64,000 nt of DNA, taken from Streptomyces roseoviridis (GTDB taxonomy: Bacteria; Actinomycetota; Actinomycetes; Streptomycetales; Streptomycetaceae). Position 1 is the stretch's first letter. Every line of letters begins with the position of its first letter. Where the stretch lies: assembly GCF_039535235.1 (NCBI RefSeq), contig NZ_BAAAWU010000001.1:3348001-3412000 (forward strand), given 5' to 3'. Under the pieces are notes generated by a model. The model was not told the DNA's origin. It worked only from the letters and a program-made list of their open reading frames with translations, and ran no database searches. Shown piece by piece: positions 1 to 9,000 of this stretch. The position numbers were made by a program, and so were the translations under genes.

Positions 1-56
1 TCGTGGCGGTGGCCCTGGGAGAGCCGCCGGTACTCCGCTATCCAGTCGGTGCTCAT
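1..56 (-). CDS. 5' end of an unidentified gene running off the left edge
   Basis: An ATG on the minus strand at 56-54 opens a frame (M-S-T-D-W-I-A-E-Y-R-R-L) with no stop up to the window edge. There is no Shine-Dalgarno, but TACGAT lies about 7 nt upstream of the ATG, the spacing expected for a leaderless transcript, which is common in Streptomyces. Only 18 codons are visible, so no family can be assigned. Confidence 0.4.
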   Translation of the reverse strand, partial: MSTDWIAEYRRLSQGHRH

Positions 57-211
57 CCGGGCGATCGTAGCCAGGCCGTCCGCCCTGCGAGTCCCTGAGC
101 GCGGCGAGCGTCCTCGCCGACCCAGGTCCCCTCACGACGGCGCGCGAGTCCGGGGCGGGCCCCGCCGTACGCTTCCGTCTGCCGGTGGTCGGCAGACGGG
201 GAGGGCGACCC

Positions 212-670
212 ATGGGGCGAAGGATCGAGGCCGTCGCGTTGCCGGTGGTGTTCCAGCGACCGGTGCGGCTCATGGCGTACGTGTACGGGCACGGGCAGCT
301 GCTCTTCCGGGGGCGGCAGGAACCCGAGGAGGGGTGGGACACCACGCTGGACGTGCTGTTCGCGGACGTCGGGTCGATGTCGGTGCGGGACCACTACCCG
401 TCGTTGACGATCCGGCTCGCGGACCCGGAGGAGGAGGCGCGGCTGCGAGCGGCGGATCCCCGGCGTTGGCACGACTGGCGGCCCTTCGTCCTGGAGACGG
501 AGGACGGCGCACCCGGGCACGTGGTGGCCGGGGGCCTGTACTGGGGCGAGAGCACGGCGCCCGAGACGTACGACAGTTTCCTGCTCCCCTCGTACGAGCT
601 GACCCGGCTGTGTCCGGACGCGCCGGTGCCGGACGAGCCGGCCGTCGTCCACACGGCGGCGGGCCGGTGA
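212..670 (+). CDS. Conserved hypothetical protein, 152 aa
   Basis: I do not recognise a family. ATG at 212 is preceded by a GGGGAGG ribosome site at good spacing, so it is preferred over the in-frame GTG at 185. The product is acidic, has no signal peptide or membrane segment, and is rich in Trp, Tyr and Asp in its middle part, with a conserved-looking patch WDTTLDVLFADVGSM. It is flanked by a partial divergent gene on the left and a 321-bp gap before tpx, so context gives no function. Confidence 0.6.
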   Translation: MGRRIEAVALPVVFQRPVRLMAYVYGHGQLLFRGRQEPEEGWDTTLDVLFADVGSMSVRDHYPSLTIRLADPEEEARLRAADPRRWHDWRPFVLETEDGAPGHVVAGGLYWGESTAPETYDSFLLPSYELTRLCPDAPVPDEPAVVHTAAGR

Positions 671-991
671 CCCGGATGAGGTGGATCCGTGGATGACTCG
701 GTGCAGACGGTCGCCGGCTTGAACGCGACGGCCGAGGAGGGCCCGGTGTGCGTGGGGCGCGTGGCCCCGCCGACGCCTCCGACCGATACCCCCCGGCCCG
801 ACGCCCCGCCCCGCGCGCCTCGCCGCACCCCCGCCCCCGCCCCGTGCGCCTCGTCCTCACGGGCGGGCGGGCGAGCCCGGTGGCGGGCGGGCGGGCGAGC
901 CCGGTGGCGGGCGGGCGGAATACGATCGGGAGCGCTGACAGCTGCACCAGTGGCTGATGACAGCTACACCCTCTGTCTAAGGAGATTCCTC
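671..991. other. Intergenic stretch upstream of tpx with a 24-bp tandem repeat
   Basis: No supportable gene. From about 861 to 919 a G/C-rich 24-bp unit containing GAGCCCGGTGG is repeated in tandem (copies start at 873 and 897). Downstream, TACGAT (920-925) could be a -10, and a pair of direct repeats lies just before tpx (listed separately). Confidence 0.5.
936..970. promoter_or_regulatory. Direct-repeat pair upstream of tpx
   Basis: TGACAGCTGCACC at 936-948 and TGACAGCTACACC at 958-970 match at 12 of 13 bases. Their starts are 22 bp apart, about two helical turns, so both would face the same side of the helix. They end 21 bp before the tpx ATG. This looks like a tandem regulator-binding site; the regulator is unknown, and a redox regulator is only a guess from the gene downstream. 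Confidence 0.4.
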
Positions 992-1492
992 ATGGCGCAG
1001 GTCGCGCTCAAGGGCAACCCCGTAACCGTCGACGGCTCCCTGCCCGCCACGGGCACCCAGGCCCCCGAGTTCACCCTGGTCGGTGAGGGTCTGGCGGACA
1101 AGTCGCTGAAGGACTTCGCCGGCAAGCGCAAGGTGCTCAACATCTTCCCCAGCGTCGACACCCCCACCTGCGCGTCCTCCGTGCGCGCCTTCAACGCGAA
1201 GGCCGGTGACCTGGAGAACACCGTCGTGCTCTGCATCTCGGCGGACCTCCCCTTCGCCCAGGCCCGCTTCTGCGGCGCCGAGGGCCTGGAGAACGTGCAG
1301 AGCCTCTCCACCCTGCGCGGCCGCGACTTCCACACCGACTACGGTGTCGCGATCGCCGACGGCCCGCTGGCCGGTCTGACCGCCCGCGCCGTCGTCGTCC
1401 TCGACGAGAACGACAAGGTCCTCCACACGGAGCTCGTCAACGAGATCTCCGAGGAGCCGAACTACGAGGCCGCCCTCTCCGCCCTGAAGTGA
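992..1492 (+). CDS. tpx: Thiol peroxidase (atypical 2-Cys peroxiredoxin, Tpx family)
   Basis: Reduces hydrogen peroxide and alkyl hydroperoxides in the cytoplasm using thioredoxin-type reductants. The 166-aa length is typical. Peroxidatic Cys60 lies in [11 protein letters not shown] and resolving Cys94 in ARFCGAEG, the Tpx spacing. ATG 992 follows an AAGGAG site; the long frame that opens at 689 is not needed. It is monocistronic: a strong hairpin terminator follows at 1570-1597. A 12/13 direct repeat just upstream may be its operator. Confidence 0.97.
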   Translation: MAQVALKGNPVTVDGSLPATGTQAPEFTLVGEGLADKSLKDFAGKRKVLNIFPSVDTPTCASSVRAFNAKAGDLENTVVLCISADLPFAQARFCGAEGLENVQSLSTLRGRDFHTDYGVAIADGPLAGLTARAVVVLDENDKVLHTELVNEISEEPNYEAALSALK

Positions 1493-1569
1493 CCGAGATG
1501 GCCTGAGGCGGACCGAAGGCACCTGAGGTGACCTCGGGGCGCCCTCAGGCGCCCGTCCGGCACCACGAG

Positions 1570-1597
1570 GCCCGCCCGGCACACCGCCCGGGCGGGC
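1570..1597 (+). terminator. Rho-independent-type hairpin after tpx
   Basis: A perfect 10-bp stem GCCCGCCCGG / CCGGGCGGGC with an 8-nt loop, followed by TTCGTCGT. It lies 78 bp after the tpx stop and has no U-run, as is usual in Streptomyces. Confidence 0.8.
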
Positions 1598-1719
1598 TTC
1601 GTCGTCCCCGCCCCGAGGGCCCCCGGCCGGGGAGGCGGGGTGCCGGGCCGGGGGAGAGACTGAAGGGGTAGCGCGGCCTCGGGCGGGGGTTTCGGACGGG
1701 GATCCCTTGAGGAGTGGCC

Positions 1720-3108
1720 ATGGACGGTACGGCGGTGGAGACCCTGCGCGCGTCGCTGCGCGGCGAGGTGATCGGCCCCGACGACCCGGGATACGACGGG
1801 GCCCGGGCGATCTACAACGCGATGATCGACCGCCGGCCCGCGGTGATCGCGCGGTGCGCGGACACCTCCGACGTCCGGGCGGCGGTGCGCTACGCCCGGG
1901 ACACCGGCACGGACCTGGCGGTGCGCGGCGGCGGGCACAGCGGCGGCGGGCTGTGCCTGGCCGACGGCTCCCTGATGGTGGACCTGTCGGCGATGCGGTG
2001 GGTACGGGTCGATCCGGTGGCGCGGACCGCGCTGGTCGGCGGCGGCGGCCAGATCGGCGACCTGGACCACGAGGCGCACGGTTTCGGCCTGGCGACGCCG
2101 GGCGGGATCATGTCGACGACCGGCGTGGGCGGACTGACCCTGGGCGGCGGGCACGGGCACCTGACCCGCGCGTACGGCCTGACGATCGACAACCTGCTGG
2201 CGGCGGACGTGGTCCTCGCGGACGGTTCGGTCGTCACCGCCTCGGCGGAGGAACACCCGGATCTGTTCTGGGCGTTGCGCGGGGGCGGCGGCAACTTCGG
2301 GGTGGTGACCTCGTTCACGTTCGCGCTGCACCCGGTGGGCGACGTGGGGCTCGCCGTCACCCTGTGGGAGCCGGAGCACATCGGTGCGGTGCTGCGCTGG
2401 TACCGGGAGTTCCTGCCGGCGGCGGACACCGACCTGAACGGCTTCTTCGCCACGCTGGTGGTGGCGCCCGAGGCGCCGTTCCCCGAGGAGATCCACGGGA
2501 AGCGGATGTGCGGGGTGGTGTGGTGCCACACGGGCGCCACGGACGAGGACGGCCTCGCGAAGACGTTCGCGGCGGTCGCCGACCCGGCGCCGCCCGCCTT
2601 CCACTTCGAGACGCCCGTCCCGTACCCGGGGATCCAGTCGATGTTCGACGACCTGATCCCCAAGGGGCTGCAGTGGTACTGGCGCGGGGACTTCTTCGAC
2701 ACGGTCGGCGACGACGCGATCGACGTCCACCGCGCCTTCCTGGAGCGGATGCCGACCGAGCTGTCGACGATGCACCTCTACCCCGTCGACGGCGCCGCCC
2801 ACGGCCCCGGCCCCATGGACACGGCCTGGGCGTACCGGGACGCGGTCTGGTCCGGCGTGATCGCCGGGATCGGCGCGGAGCCGGGCGACGCGGAGCGGAT
2901 CCGCGCGTGGGCGGTGGACTACTGGGACGCCCTGCACCCGCACTCCATGGGCGGCGCGTACGTCAACTTCCTGGGCGCGGACGAGGGCCGGGACCGGGTC
3001 CGGGCCACGTACCGGGGACACTACGACCGGCTGGCCGAGGTGAAGCGGACGTACGACCCGGACAACGTCTTCCACCACACGCAGAACATCGTCCCGGCGG
3101 CCGGCTGA
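1720..3108 (+). CDS. FAD-binding oxidoreductase, berberine-bridge/6-hydroxynicotine oxidase family
   Basis: A 462-aa flavoprotein of the VAO/PCMH superfamily. An N-terminal FAD-binding domain carries RGGGHSGGG, whose His73 is the expected 8-alpha-histidyl attachment site, and the GVGGLTLGGG-type nucleotide loop. The C-terminus ends in the BBE signature (YVNFLG...YDPDNVFHH). The Cys used for bicovalent flavinylation in many BBE proteins is not seen at the expected place (ATPGGIMSTTGVGG), so the flavin is probably singly linked. ATG 1720 follows GAGGAG with 5 nt spacing; GTG 1714 is an in-frame alternative. The substrate cannot be told. Confidence 0.9.
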   Translation: MDGTAVETLRASLRGEVIGPDDPGYDGARAIYNAMIDRRPAVIARCADTSDVRAAVRYARDTGTDLAVRGGGHSGGGLCLADGSLMVDLSAMRWVRVDPVARTALVGGGGQIGDLDHEAHGFGLATPGGIMSTTGVGGLTLGGGHGHLTRAYGLTIDNLLAADVVLADGSVVTASAEEHPDLFWALRGGGGNFGVVTSFTFALHPVGDVGLAVTLWEPEHIGAVLRWYREFLPAADTDLNGFFATLVVAPEAPFPEEIHGKRMCGVVWCHTGATDEDGLAKTFAAVADPAPPAFHFETPVPYPGIQSMFDDLIPKGLQWYWRGDFFDTVGDDAIDVHRAFLERMPTELSTMHLYPVDGAAHGPGPMDTAWAYRDAVWSGVIAGIGAEPGDAERIRAWAVDYWDALHPHSMGGAYVNFLGADEGRDRVRATYRGHYDRLAEVKRTYDPDNVFHHTQNIVPAAG

Positions 3109-3185
3109 AGCGGAGCGATGACTTTCCGGTTGGCCGCCGGTCCTAGATTCCGAACGCGATACGGCGACTCACCGAGGGAACCCCC

Positions 3186-3758
3186 ATGCGCACTCTGATC
3201 AGCACCGCCTTCGTCTCGCTCGACGGCGTCGTCGAGGCCCCGGGCGGCGAGCCCGGCTACCGCAACTCCGGGTGGACCTTCAAGGAGGTCGAGTTCCTCC
3301 CCGAGGTCTTCGAGATCAAGGGCCGGGAGCAGAAGGAGGCGTCCGCGATGCTCCTCGGCCGCACGAGCTACGAGGCGTTCAGCGCCGTGTGGCCGGACAT
3401 GGAGGACTTCGCCGACTACAAGGAGATGCCGAAGTACGTCGTGTCCACCACCCTCGCCGAGGACGACCTGGTGACGAACTGGGGCGAGACCACGATCCTC
3501 CGCTCCCTCGACGAGGTGGCCGCCCTGAAGCGGACCGAGGGCGGCCCGGTCATCGTCCACGGCAGCGCCACCCTGAACCGCGCCCTGTCCGACGCGGGCC
3601 TGATCGACCGCTACCACCTGCTGGTCTTCCCGCTGCTGCTGGGCGCCGGCAAGCGGCTCTTCAGCACGACCGACAAGGACGCGCAGAAGCTGCGCCTCGT
3701 GGAGCACGAGGCGTACGCGAACGGCGTCCAGAAGCAGGTCTTCGACGTCGTCCGGTGA
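3186..3758 (+). CDS. Dihydrofolate reductase family protein (RibD C-terminal domain-like)
   Basis: A 190-aa protein starting MRTLISTAFVSLDGVVEAPGG, the usual opening of the YyaP/YwjB-like RibD_C family (DHFR fold). The GSATLNRALSDAGLIDRY helix and LGAGKRLF near the C-terminus support NADPH binding. These proteins are often called DHFR-like, but their physiological substrate is generally unknown. ATG 3186 is preceded by GAGGGA. It follows the FAD oxidoreductase by 77 bp on the same strand; a joint transcript is possible. Confidence 0.88.
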   Translation: MRTLISTAFVSLDGVVEAPGGEPGYRNSGWTFKEVEFLPEVFEIKGREQKEASAMLLGRTSYEAFSAVWPDMEDFADYKEMPKYVVSTTLAEDDLVTNWGETTILRSLDEVAALKRTEGGPVIVHGSATLNRALSDAGLIDRYHLLVFPLLLGAGKRLFSTTDKDAQKLRLVEHEAYANGVQKQVFDVVR

Positions 3759-3761
3759 CGG

Positions 3762-3950
3762 CCGCCCGACGGGCGGGCGGGCGCGGAGGGTTCGGGCGCG
3801 GCGGGCTCGGGCGCGGAGGTTTCAGGCGTGGCGGGCTCGGGCGCGGCCGGTTCAGGCCGGCGGGCTCGGGCGCGGACGGCTCGGGCCCGGCGCGCTCGGG
3901 CGCGGACGGCTCAAGCCCGGCGGGCTCGGGCGCGGACGGCTCAGGCGCGG
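3762..3950. repeat. Degenerate GC-rich tandem repeat
   Basis: About six imperfect copies of a 30-bp unit built on GGCGGGCTCGGGCGCGGACGG run from just after the DHFR-like stop into the last codons of the convergent methyltransferase. It occupies the convergent 3'-3' interval. The frames running through it on both strands are low-complexity and I do not treat them as genes. Confidence 0.75.
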
Positions 3951-4687
3951 CAGCGGAGCATCTCCAGCGGCGGGTTGGCGTGGAAGTCGGCCCAGTGGTC
4001 GGGGCCGAACGCGCGCAGGCCGGCCTCGGAGACCGTCACCGGGACCCAGGTGAGGTCGCGGAAACCGGCGGCGAGCAGGGAGTTCTCGTAGACCTCGCGG
4101 CGGGGGCGGTTGGCGACGAAGGAGACCGGCGGGTCGAGGAGCGCGGTCAGGCGGACCTGCGGGCCGGTCTCGATCTGCCCGCCGGTGAGCTCGACGCGGA
4201 AGCCGTACCTCTCCGGGGTCGGGCCGTCGAAGCGGTAGTCGGGCGACTGGTTGAGGATGAAGAACTCCCCGCCGGGCCTCAGGCTGCGGTGGACGTTGCG
4301 GCACATCCGCTCGGTGGTGGCGACGTCCGGCGCGTAGCTGAGCATCTGGACCCCGAGCGCGATGTCGAAGGGCCGCCCGAAGGGGCGCAGTTCGGCGACG
4401 TCGCCCACCTCGTAGTCGACGCCCAGCGGATCGGCCTCCTCCAGCTTCCGCGCCACGGCGACCATTTCGCCGGAGATGTCGACGCCGAGCACCTCCGAGG
4501 CGCCGCGCCGCCGGAACTCGCGGCTGTAGAAGCCGGTGCCGGAGGCCAGGTCCAGGACCGACCGGCCCCTCACGTCTCCGACCAGGGCCAGGAAGCTCGG
4601 CACCACCGCGTACTGCTCCAGCGGCAGTGACTTGAACCCCTCGTACGCCTCGCCGATCGCGTCGTACTGCCGACGTGCGCTGCTCAT
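3941..4687 (-). CDS. Class I SAM-dependent methyltransferase
   Basis: 248 aa with a clear SAM-binding motif I (VLDLASGTGFYSREF) near residue 45, an acidic motif II (VLGVDIS), and the post-motif region DIALGVQMLSYA. No signal peptide. ATG 4687 follows GGGAG. The substrate is unknown: the protein resembles small-molecule methyltransferases and has no partner gene beside it. It is convergent with the DHFR-like gene across the tandem repeat at 3762-3950. Confidence 0.88.
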   Translation of the reverse strand: MSSARRQYDAIGEAYEGFKSLPLEQYAVVPSFLALVGDVRGRSVLDLASGTGFYSREFRRRGASEVLGVDISGEMVAVARKLEEADPLGVDYEVGDVAELRPFGRPFDIALGVQMLSYAPDVATTERMCRNVHRSLRPGGEFFILNQSPDYRFDGPTPERYGFRVELTGGQIETGPQVRLTALLDPPVSFVANRPRREVYENSLLAAGFRDLTWVPVTVSEAGLRAFGPDHWADFHANPPLEMLRCRA

Positions 4688-4810
4688 GTCTCGTCTCCCG
4701 TCGCGGAGTTGGCGGTCCGGTCGCCTGGCAGTCTCGCCGGAGGCGAGGGCCCCGCCGTACTGGCGGAAAGCACAGAGATGCGGCGCGCCCGTCGGGCTCC
4801 CGTACGGGCC

Positions 4811-5437
4811 TCAGCTCACCAGTCGCACCGCCAGGACCGTGATCAGCGTGCTCGACGCGAGTGCCGTCGCGAGGCGGCCGCGCGGGCCGGCGAGGGTGCG
4901 GCCGAGGAGGCTGCCGCCGGTGGTGAGGAGGAGCTGCCAGCTGGCGGAGGCCAGCAGGGCCGCGAGGACGAAGACCGTGCGCTCGGCGGGGGTCGCGGGG
5001 GCGTCGGGGCCGGTGGCCAGGATCAGGGCGGCGAAGTAGACCACCGTCATGGGGTTGAGGATCGTGATGCCCAGGAAGGTGACGTACGCGCGGGCCGGTG
5101 TCAGGCCCGTCGCCCCGTCGTCCCGCGAGGCGAGGGCCCCGGCGCGGTAGGTCCGTACGGCGAGCACGGCCGCCCGGGCCGCGAGGGCCACCAGGACCAC
5201 CGCGGAGGCCCAGCGCAGGGGGGTCGTCACGGGAGCGAGCAGCGGGACGAGGGCGGAGCCGCCCGCGACCGCGAGGAGGGCGTAGACGCCGTCCGCGGTG
5301 GCGACGCCGAGGGCCGCGCCGGCGCCCGTGCGCCAGCCGGTCCTGGCCGTGACGGCCACCAGGTAGGCGCCGACCGCGCCGACCGGGATCGCGATGCCGT
5401 AGCCGGCGAGGAGGCCGGCCACCGCCGCGGCGATCAC
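4811..5437 (-). CDS. LysE/RhtB-family amino acid exporter
   Basis: A 208-aa inner-membrane protein with about six hydrophobic segments and the family's ILNPMTVVYFAAL motif (NP in the central region). Family members export lysine, threonine or related metabolites. The GTG start at 5437 overlaps the TGA of the DUF2087 gene (GTGA), so the two are translationally coupled. The C-terminus ends TLITVLAVRLVS. Confidence 0.88.
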   Translation of the reverse strand: MIAAAVAGLLAGYGIAIPVGAVGAYLVAVTARTGWRTGAGAALGVATADGVYALLAVAGGSALVPLLAPVTTPLRWASAVVLVALAARAAVLAVRTYRAGALASRDDGATGLTPARAYVTFLGITILNPMTVVYFAALILATGPDAPATPAERTVFVLAALLASASWQLLLTTGGSLLGRTLAGPRGRLATALASSTLITVLAVRLVS

Positions 5438-5730
5438 GCGACGGCGGGGGTCGCTCCTGCGGGGACGCCGGTCCGCTGCTGTCGGTGGTAGGCCGAGCCG
5501 TCCTTCGTACGGGCGAGCTGCCCGCCGACGACCAGATAGCGGCGCAGGGCCGGGAAGTCGTCGTGCACGGTCTTCAGGGCCTCGTTGACCTCGCGCTCGG
5601 TGTAGGAGCGGGCCGGTTCGAAGAGCGTCGCGGCGAGATGGTCGAGCAGGGCGGCCCGGCGCGCGGGCTTGCGCGGGATCGCCTTGAGGCGCCCGTCGGC
5701 CGCGAACAGATCGGCGGTGGTGGTGTTCAT
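5434..5730 (-). CDS. DUF2087 domain protein, 98 aa
   Basis: The compact central block (LKAIPRKPARRAALLDHLAATLFEPARSYTEREVNEALKTVH) matches the DUF2087 pattern, a small helical, probably DNA- or ligand-binding module that often rides with transport or regulator genes. ATG 5730 has no obvious ribosome site. Its stop overlaps the LysE start by 4 nt, which suggests a local regulator or accessory of the exporter. No other start gives a better frame. Confidence 0.8.
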   Translation of the reverse strand: MNTTTADLFAADGRLKAIPRKPARRAALLDHLAATLFEPARSYTEREVNEALKTVHDDFPALRRYLVVGGQLARTKDGSAYHRQQRTGVPAGATPAVA

Positions 5731-6037
5731 GCGCAGCAGCGTGACGGGCCGGGCGGCGGCCCGCAAAGCATTTACCGCGCGCCCGGCCCTGCCATCCGCC
5801 CGGCCCGCCGGGCCCCGCCGCCCGGCCCTGCCATCCCCCGGCCCGCCGCGCCTCGCCGCCCGGCCCTGCCATCCCCCCGGCCCACCGGGCCCCGCCGCCC
5901 GGCCCTGCCATCCGCCCGGCCCGTCGGGCCCCGCCGCCCGGGCGACGAAGCCCTTCGCGGGCCACTCGGGGGGGCACGACCGGCTCACGGCGGCCTCCCC
6001 CGCCCCCGCACCGCCAGGCGGGGCGGACGGGCGGCGG
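5731..6037. repeat. Intergenic region with four ~39-bp tandem repeats
   Basis: No gene. Four copies of a unit containing CGCCCGGCCCTGCCATCC, followed by CCCGGCCCGCCGGGCCCC, lie between about 5780 and 5945. Each unit includes a small GC palindrome (GGCCCGCCGGGCC). The region separates the 3' end of the synthetase from the DUF2087-LysE pair, both on the minus strand, and would also hold the DUF2087 promoter. Confidence 0.75.
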
Positions 6038-9000
6038 TTACCGCCCCAGCCGGTATCCGATCTTCTTCACCAGCTCCTGGAGGTCCGGCGCCCGCAGCAG
6101 GCTGTAGTGGTCGGCGTCGAGCTCCACCACCGTCGGCGGGCGCTCGGACCAGCCGGTCGCCGTCTCCAGGAAGGAGTAGTCGTCACCGCGGGCCTTGAAG
6201 ATCGTGACCGGACAGGAGACGGTCCGCTCGGTCAGTTCGCGGAAGGTGTACGTGAACTCGAAGGTCTTCTCCACGATGGCGATGATCCGGGCGACCAGCT
6301 CCGGATCGAGCGCGGGGAACCGTTCCGTCACGTACGCGGCGAAGCCCTCCGCGTCCTTCGCCGGGACGTCCTCCAGGGCGCCCGCGAAGACCGAGTACAG
6401 GATCTGCGTGAACCCGGGGTTGTCGTACGAGGCGCCGCCGGCCGCCGACTCCTCGCGGACCTTCGGGGAGCCGGGCGCGATCAGGAACAGGTGCTCCACC
6501 TGCTCGCCCGCCGCCTCCAGGAGGTGCGCCGACTCGAAGGCGACACGGGCGCCGAAGGAGTAGCCCCACAGGGTGTACGGGCCCGAGGGCTGGCGCCGGC
6601 GGATGGCGGCCACGTCGGCGGCGGCCATCTCGCGGATGGTGTCGTACGGGGTCTCGCCGCGGTTGATGCCGTGCGCCTGCACCCCGTAGAAGGGCCGGTC
6701 GATGCCGGCCTCCTCGGCGAGGAAGCGCAGGTTCATGGTGTAGCCGCCCAGGCCCGGCCAGCAGTAGACGGGTGACCGGTCGCCCTCGGCGTGCAGCCGG
6801 ACCAGGCGGGAGGCGGGGGTCGCGGCGGCGCCGTCCACGCGGTGGGCCAGCTTCTCGATGGTGGGGCACTCGAAGAGGATCTGGAGGGGGAGGGTCGACG
6901 CGCCGAACTCGCGGTTGATCCTCGTGATGAGCGCGACCGCGATCAGCGAGTTGCCGCCCGACTCGAAGAAGTCGTCCTGCACGGAGACCGCCTCGACCTC
7001 CTCGTACTTGAGCGCCGCCGCCCAGATCTCGGCGATCCGCCGCTCGGTGCGGGTGCGCGGCGGCACGTGCGGGCGGCCGTGGAGACCGGCGTTGACGACG
7101 GCGAGGTCGGCGAGCGCCTTGGTGTCGACCTTGCCGTTGGCGGAGAGCGGCAGCCGGTCCAGGACCACCACCCGGTTGGGGATCATGTAGTCGGGCAGGT
7201 GCTGCGCCAGGTCGTCGCGGATCATCTCCGCGGGCCCCTTCATGTGCACGGTGTCCTCGTACATGCCCTCGCTCAGCCGCTGCTCCTCGCTGACCCGGCC
7301 GCCGACGAAGAAGTACGAGGGGCCGGTGGCGCGGCCCGCCGCCGCCAGGATCTCGTCCGCGCGGCGGGCGGCCGGCAGCGGGTGGCCGGACATGGAGCTG
7401 TAGCCCGAGGACATGAAGCCGAGCCCGTGGTCGCCGAGTTGCAGCCGCTGGAGGGCCCGGCCCAGGTCGACGTACGCGCGCCAGGGCTCCGCCGTCCTGC
7501 TGACGGCGGTGACGCCGAGACTCGCCCGCTCGTACACGGCCTGGTTGATCGCGATGACGTGCCTGCGCTCCACCAGCAGGTCCCCGACCGGCACCAGCTC
7601 CCCGCCCTGGTAGGCGTACTGGCCGGCGGGCAGGTCGGCGATCCGGTCCGGGTGGGACTGCACGTACAGGTCCACCTCGGGGTCCGATGCCCGCACCGAC
7701 TCCTCGTCGTACGGGACGAGTTCGAACAGGCCCAGGTCCTGCGGGTCCCGCCCGCCGCGCACCGGGCGGATCGCGAGGCCGAAGCCCGGCAGGATCTCCT
7801 CGAACAGGCCCACCATGTGCCCGGTCTCGATCTCCAGGACCTCGCGGATGTTGTTCTTGTAGACGGGCTCGATGGCCTCCCGCTTGCCGCGGAACCCTAA
7901 GCGGACGTACGGCTCGTGCGACGCCGCGGCCTCCCCGGCCGCCCCCGGCTCCATCAGGTGCAGCCGGTGGTGCACCGGGTGGTAGTAGTACGTGCCGGGC
8001 TCCAGGCCCGCGATCCCCCGGACCCGGACGTAGAGCTGCGTGGCGTACAGGGCGCCCGGCGAGGCGTAGCCGTACTTCGGCAGCAGCCGCTCCTCGCTGA
8101 GGAACTGGCCGAACCAGCGCAGGATCCCGCCCAGGTCGGCGGCGGTCAGCGTGCCGACCGCGCGGGAGCCGATGCCCTCCGGGCGGCGGGCGAGCGCGTC
8201 GAGGACATCGGCGCGGGTGACCGGACCGCCCTCGTAGAAGCGGTAGGTCTTGCGGGCGAAGACGGTGCGGCGCATCCGCTCGGTGGGCGTGCGGCCGGGC
8301 AGCTCGACGACCGGGCGGCCGGCCAGCTCGCGCGCGTCGAGGGTGCCCGCGTTGGACAGCTGCGCCTTGACCTGGAGCTTGGACTCCTTGGACTGGTGGT
8401 GGGCGCCGTGGTTGCCCTGGTCCATCAGGGCGGCTTCCTTCGGGGAGAGCTCGACGCAGGCGACCAGGTTCTGGAAGCCGGTGCGGGGCTCGTTCCTGAC
8501 GATGACGGCGGCGGACTTCACCCAGTCGTGGTTCTCGATGGCGAGCGCGATCTCGTCCAGCTCGACGCGGAAGCCGCGCAGCTTGATCTGGTTGTCGGCG
8601 CGGCCCGCGAACTGGACGGTGCCGTCCTCGTTCCAGGTGGCCAGGTCACCGGTGCGGTAGAGGCGCTCGCCGGTCTCGGTGGTGACGAAGCGTTCCGCCG
8701 TGAGCTCGGGCCGGTCCAGGTACCCCCGCGCGACCTGGACCCCTCCGATGCACAGCTCGCCGTCGCGTATGTGGAAGCTGGTCTCGTACGCCGGTCTGCC
8801 GATGGGGATCGCGGCGGGGCCGTCGGCGACGGTGGCGCGGTCCACGGTGTGGGAGGAGGCGTTGATGGTGCACTCGGTGGGGCCGTACAGGTTGACCAGC
8901 TCGGCACCGGGCAGCTCGGCGAGGAGCTGGACGGCCAGGTTGCGGGAGAGGATCTCGCCGCCCGAGTAGACCCGGCGCAGCGTGGTGCAGGAGGCGAACC

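Noticed and set aside
1462..3078. Long frame antisense to the FAD oxidoreductase
   Set aside because: Arg/His/Val-rich product with no domain. It mirrors a well-supported gene and is a by-product of GC-biased third positions. The same applies to frames at 14488-16395, 24025-26928, 43690-45141 and 46469-47926.
4785..4811. Hairpin after the LysE gene
   Set aside because: A 6-bp GCCCGT/ACGGGC stem only; not strong enough to list as a terminator.
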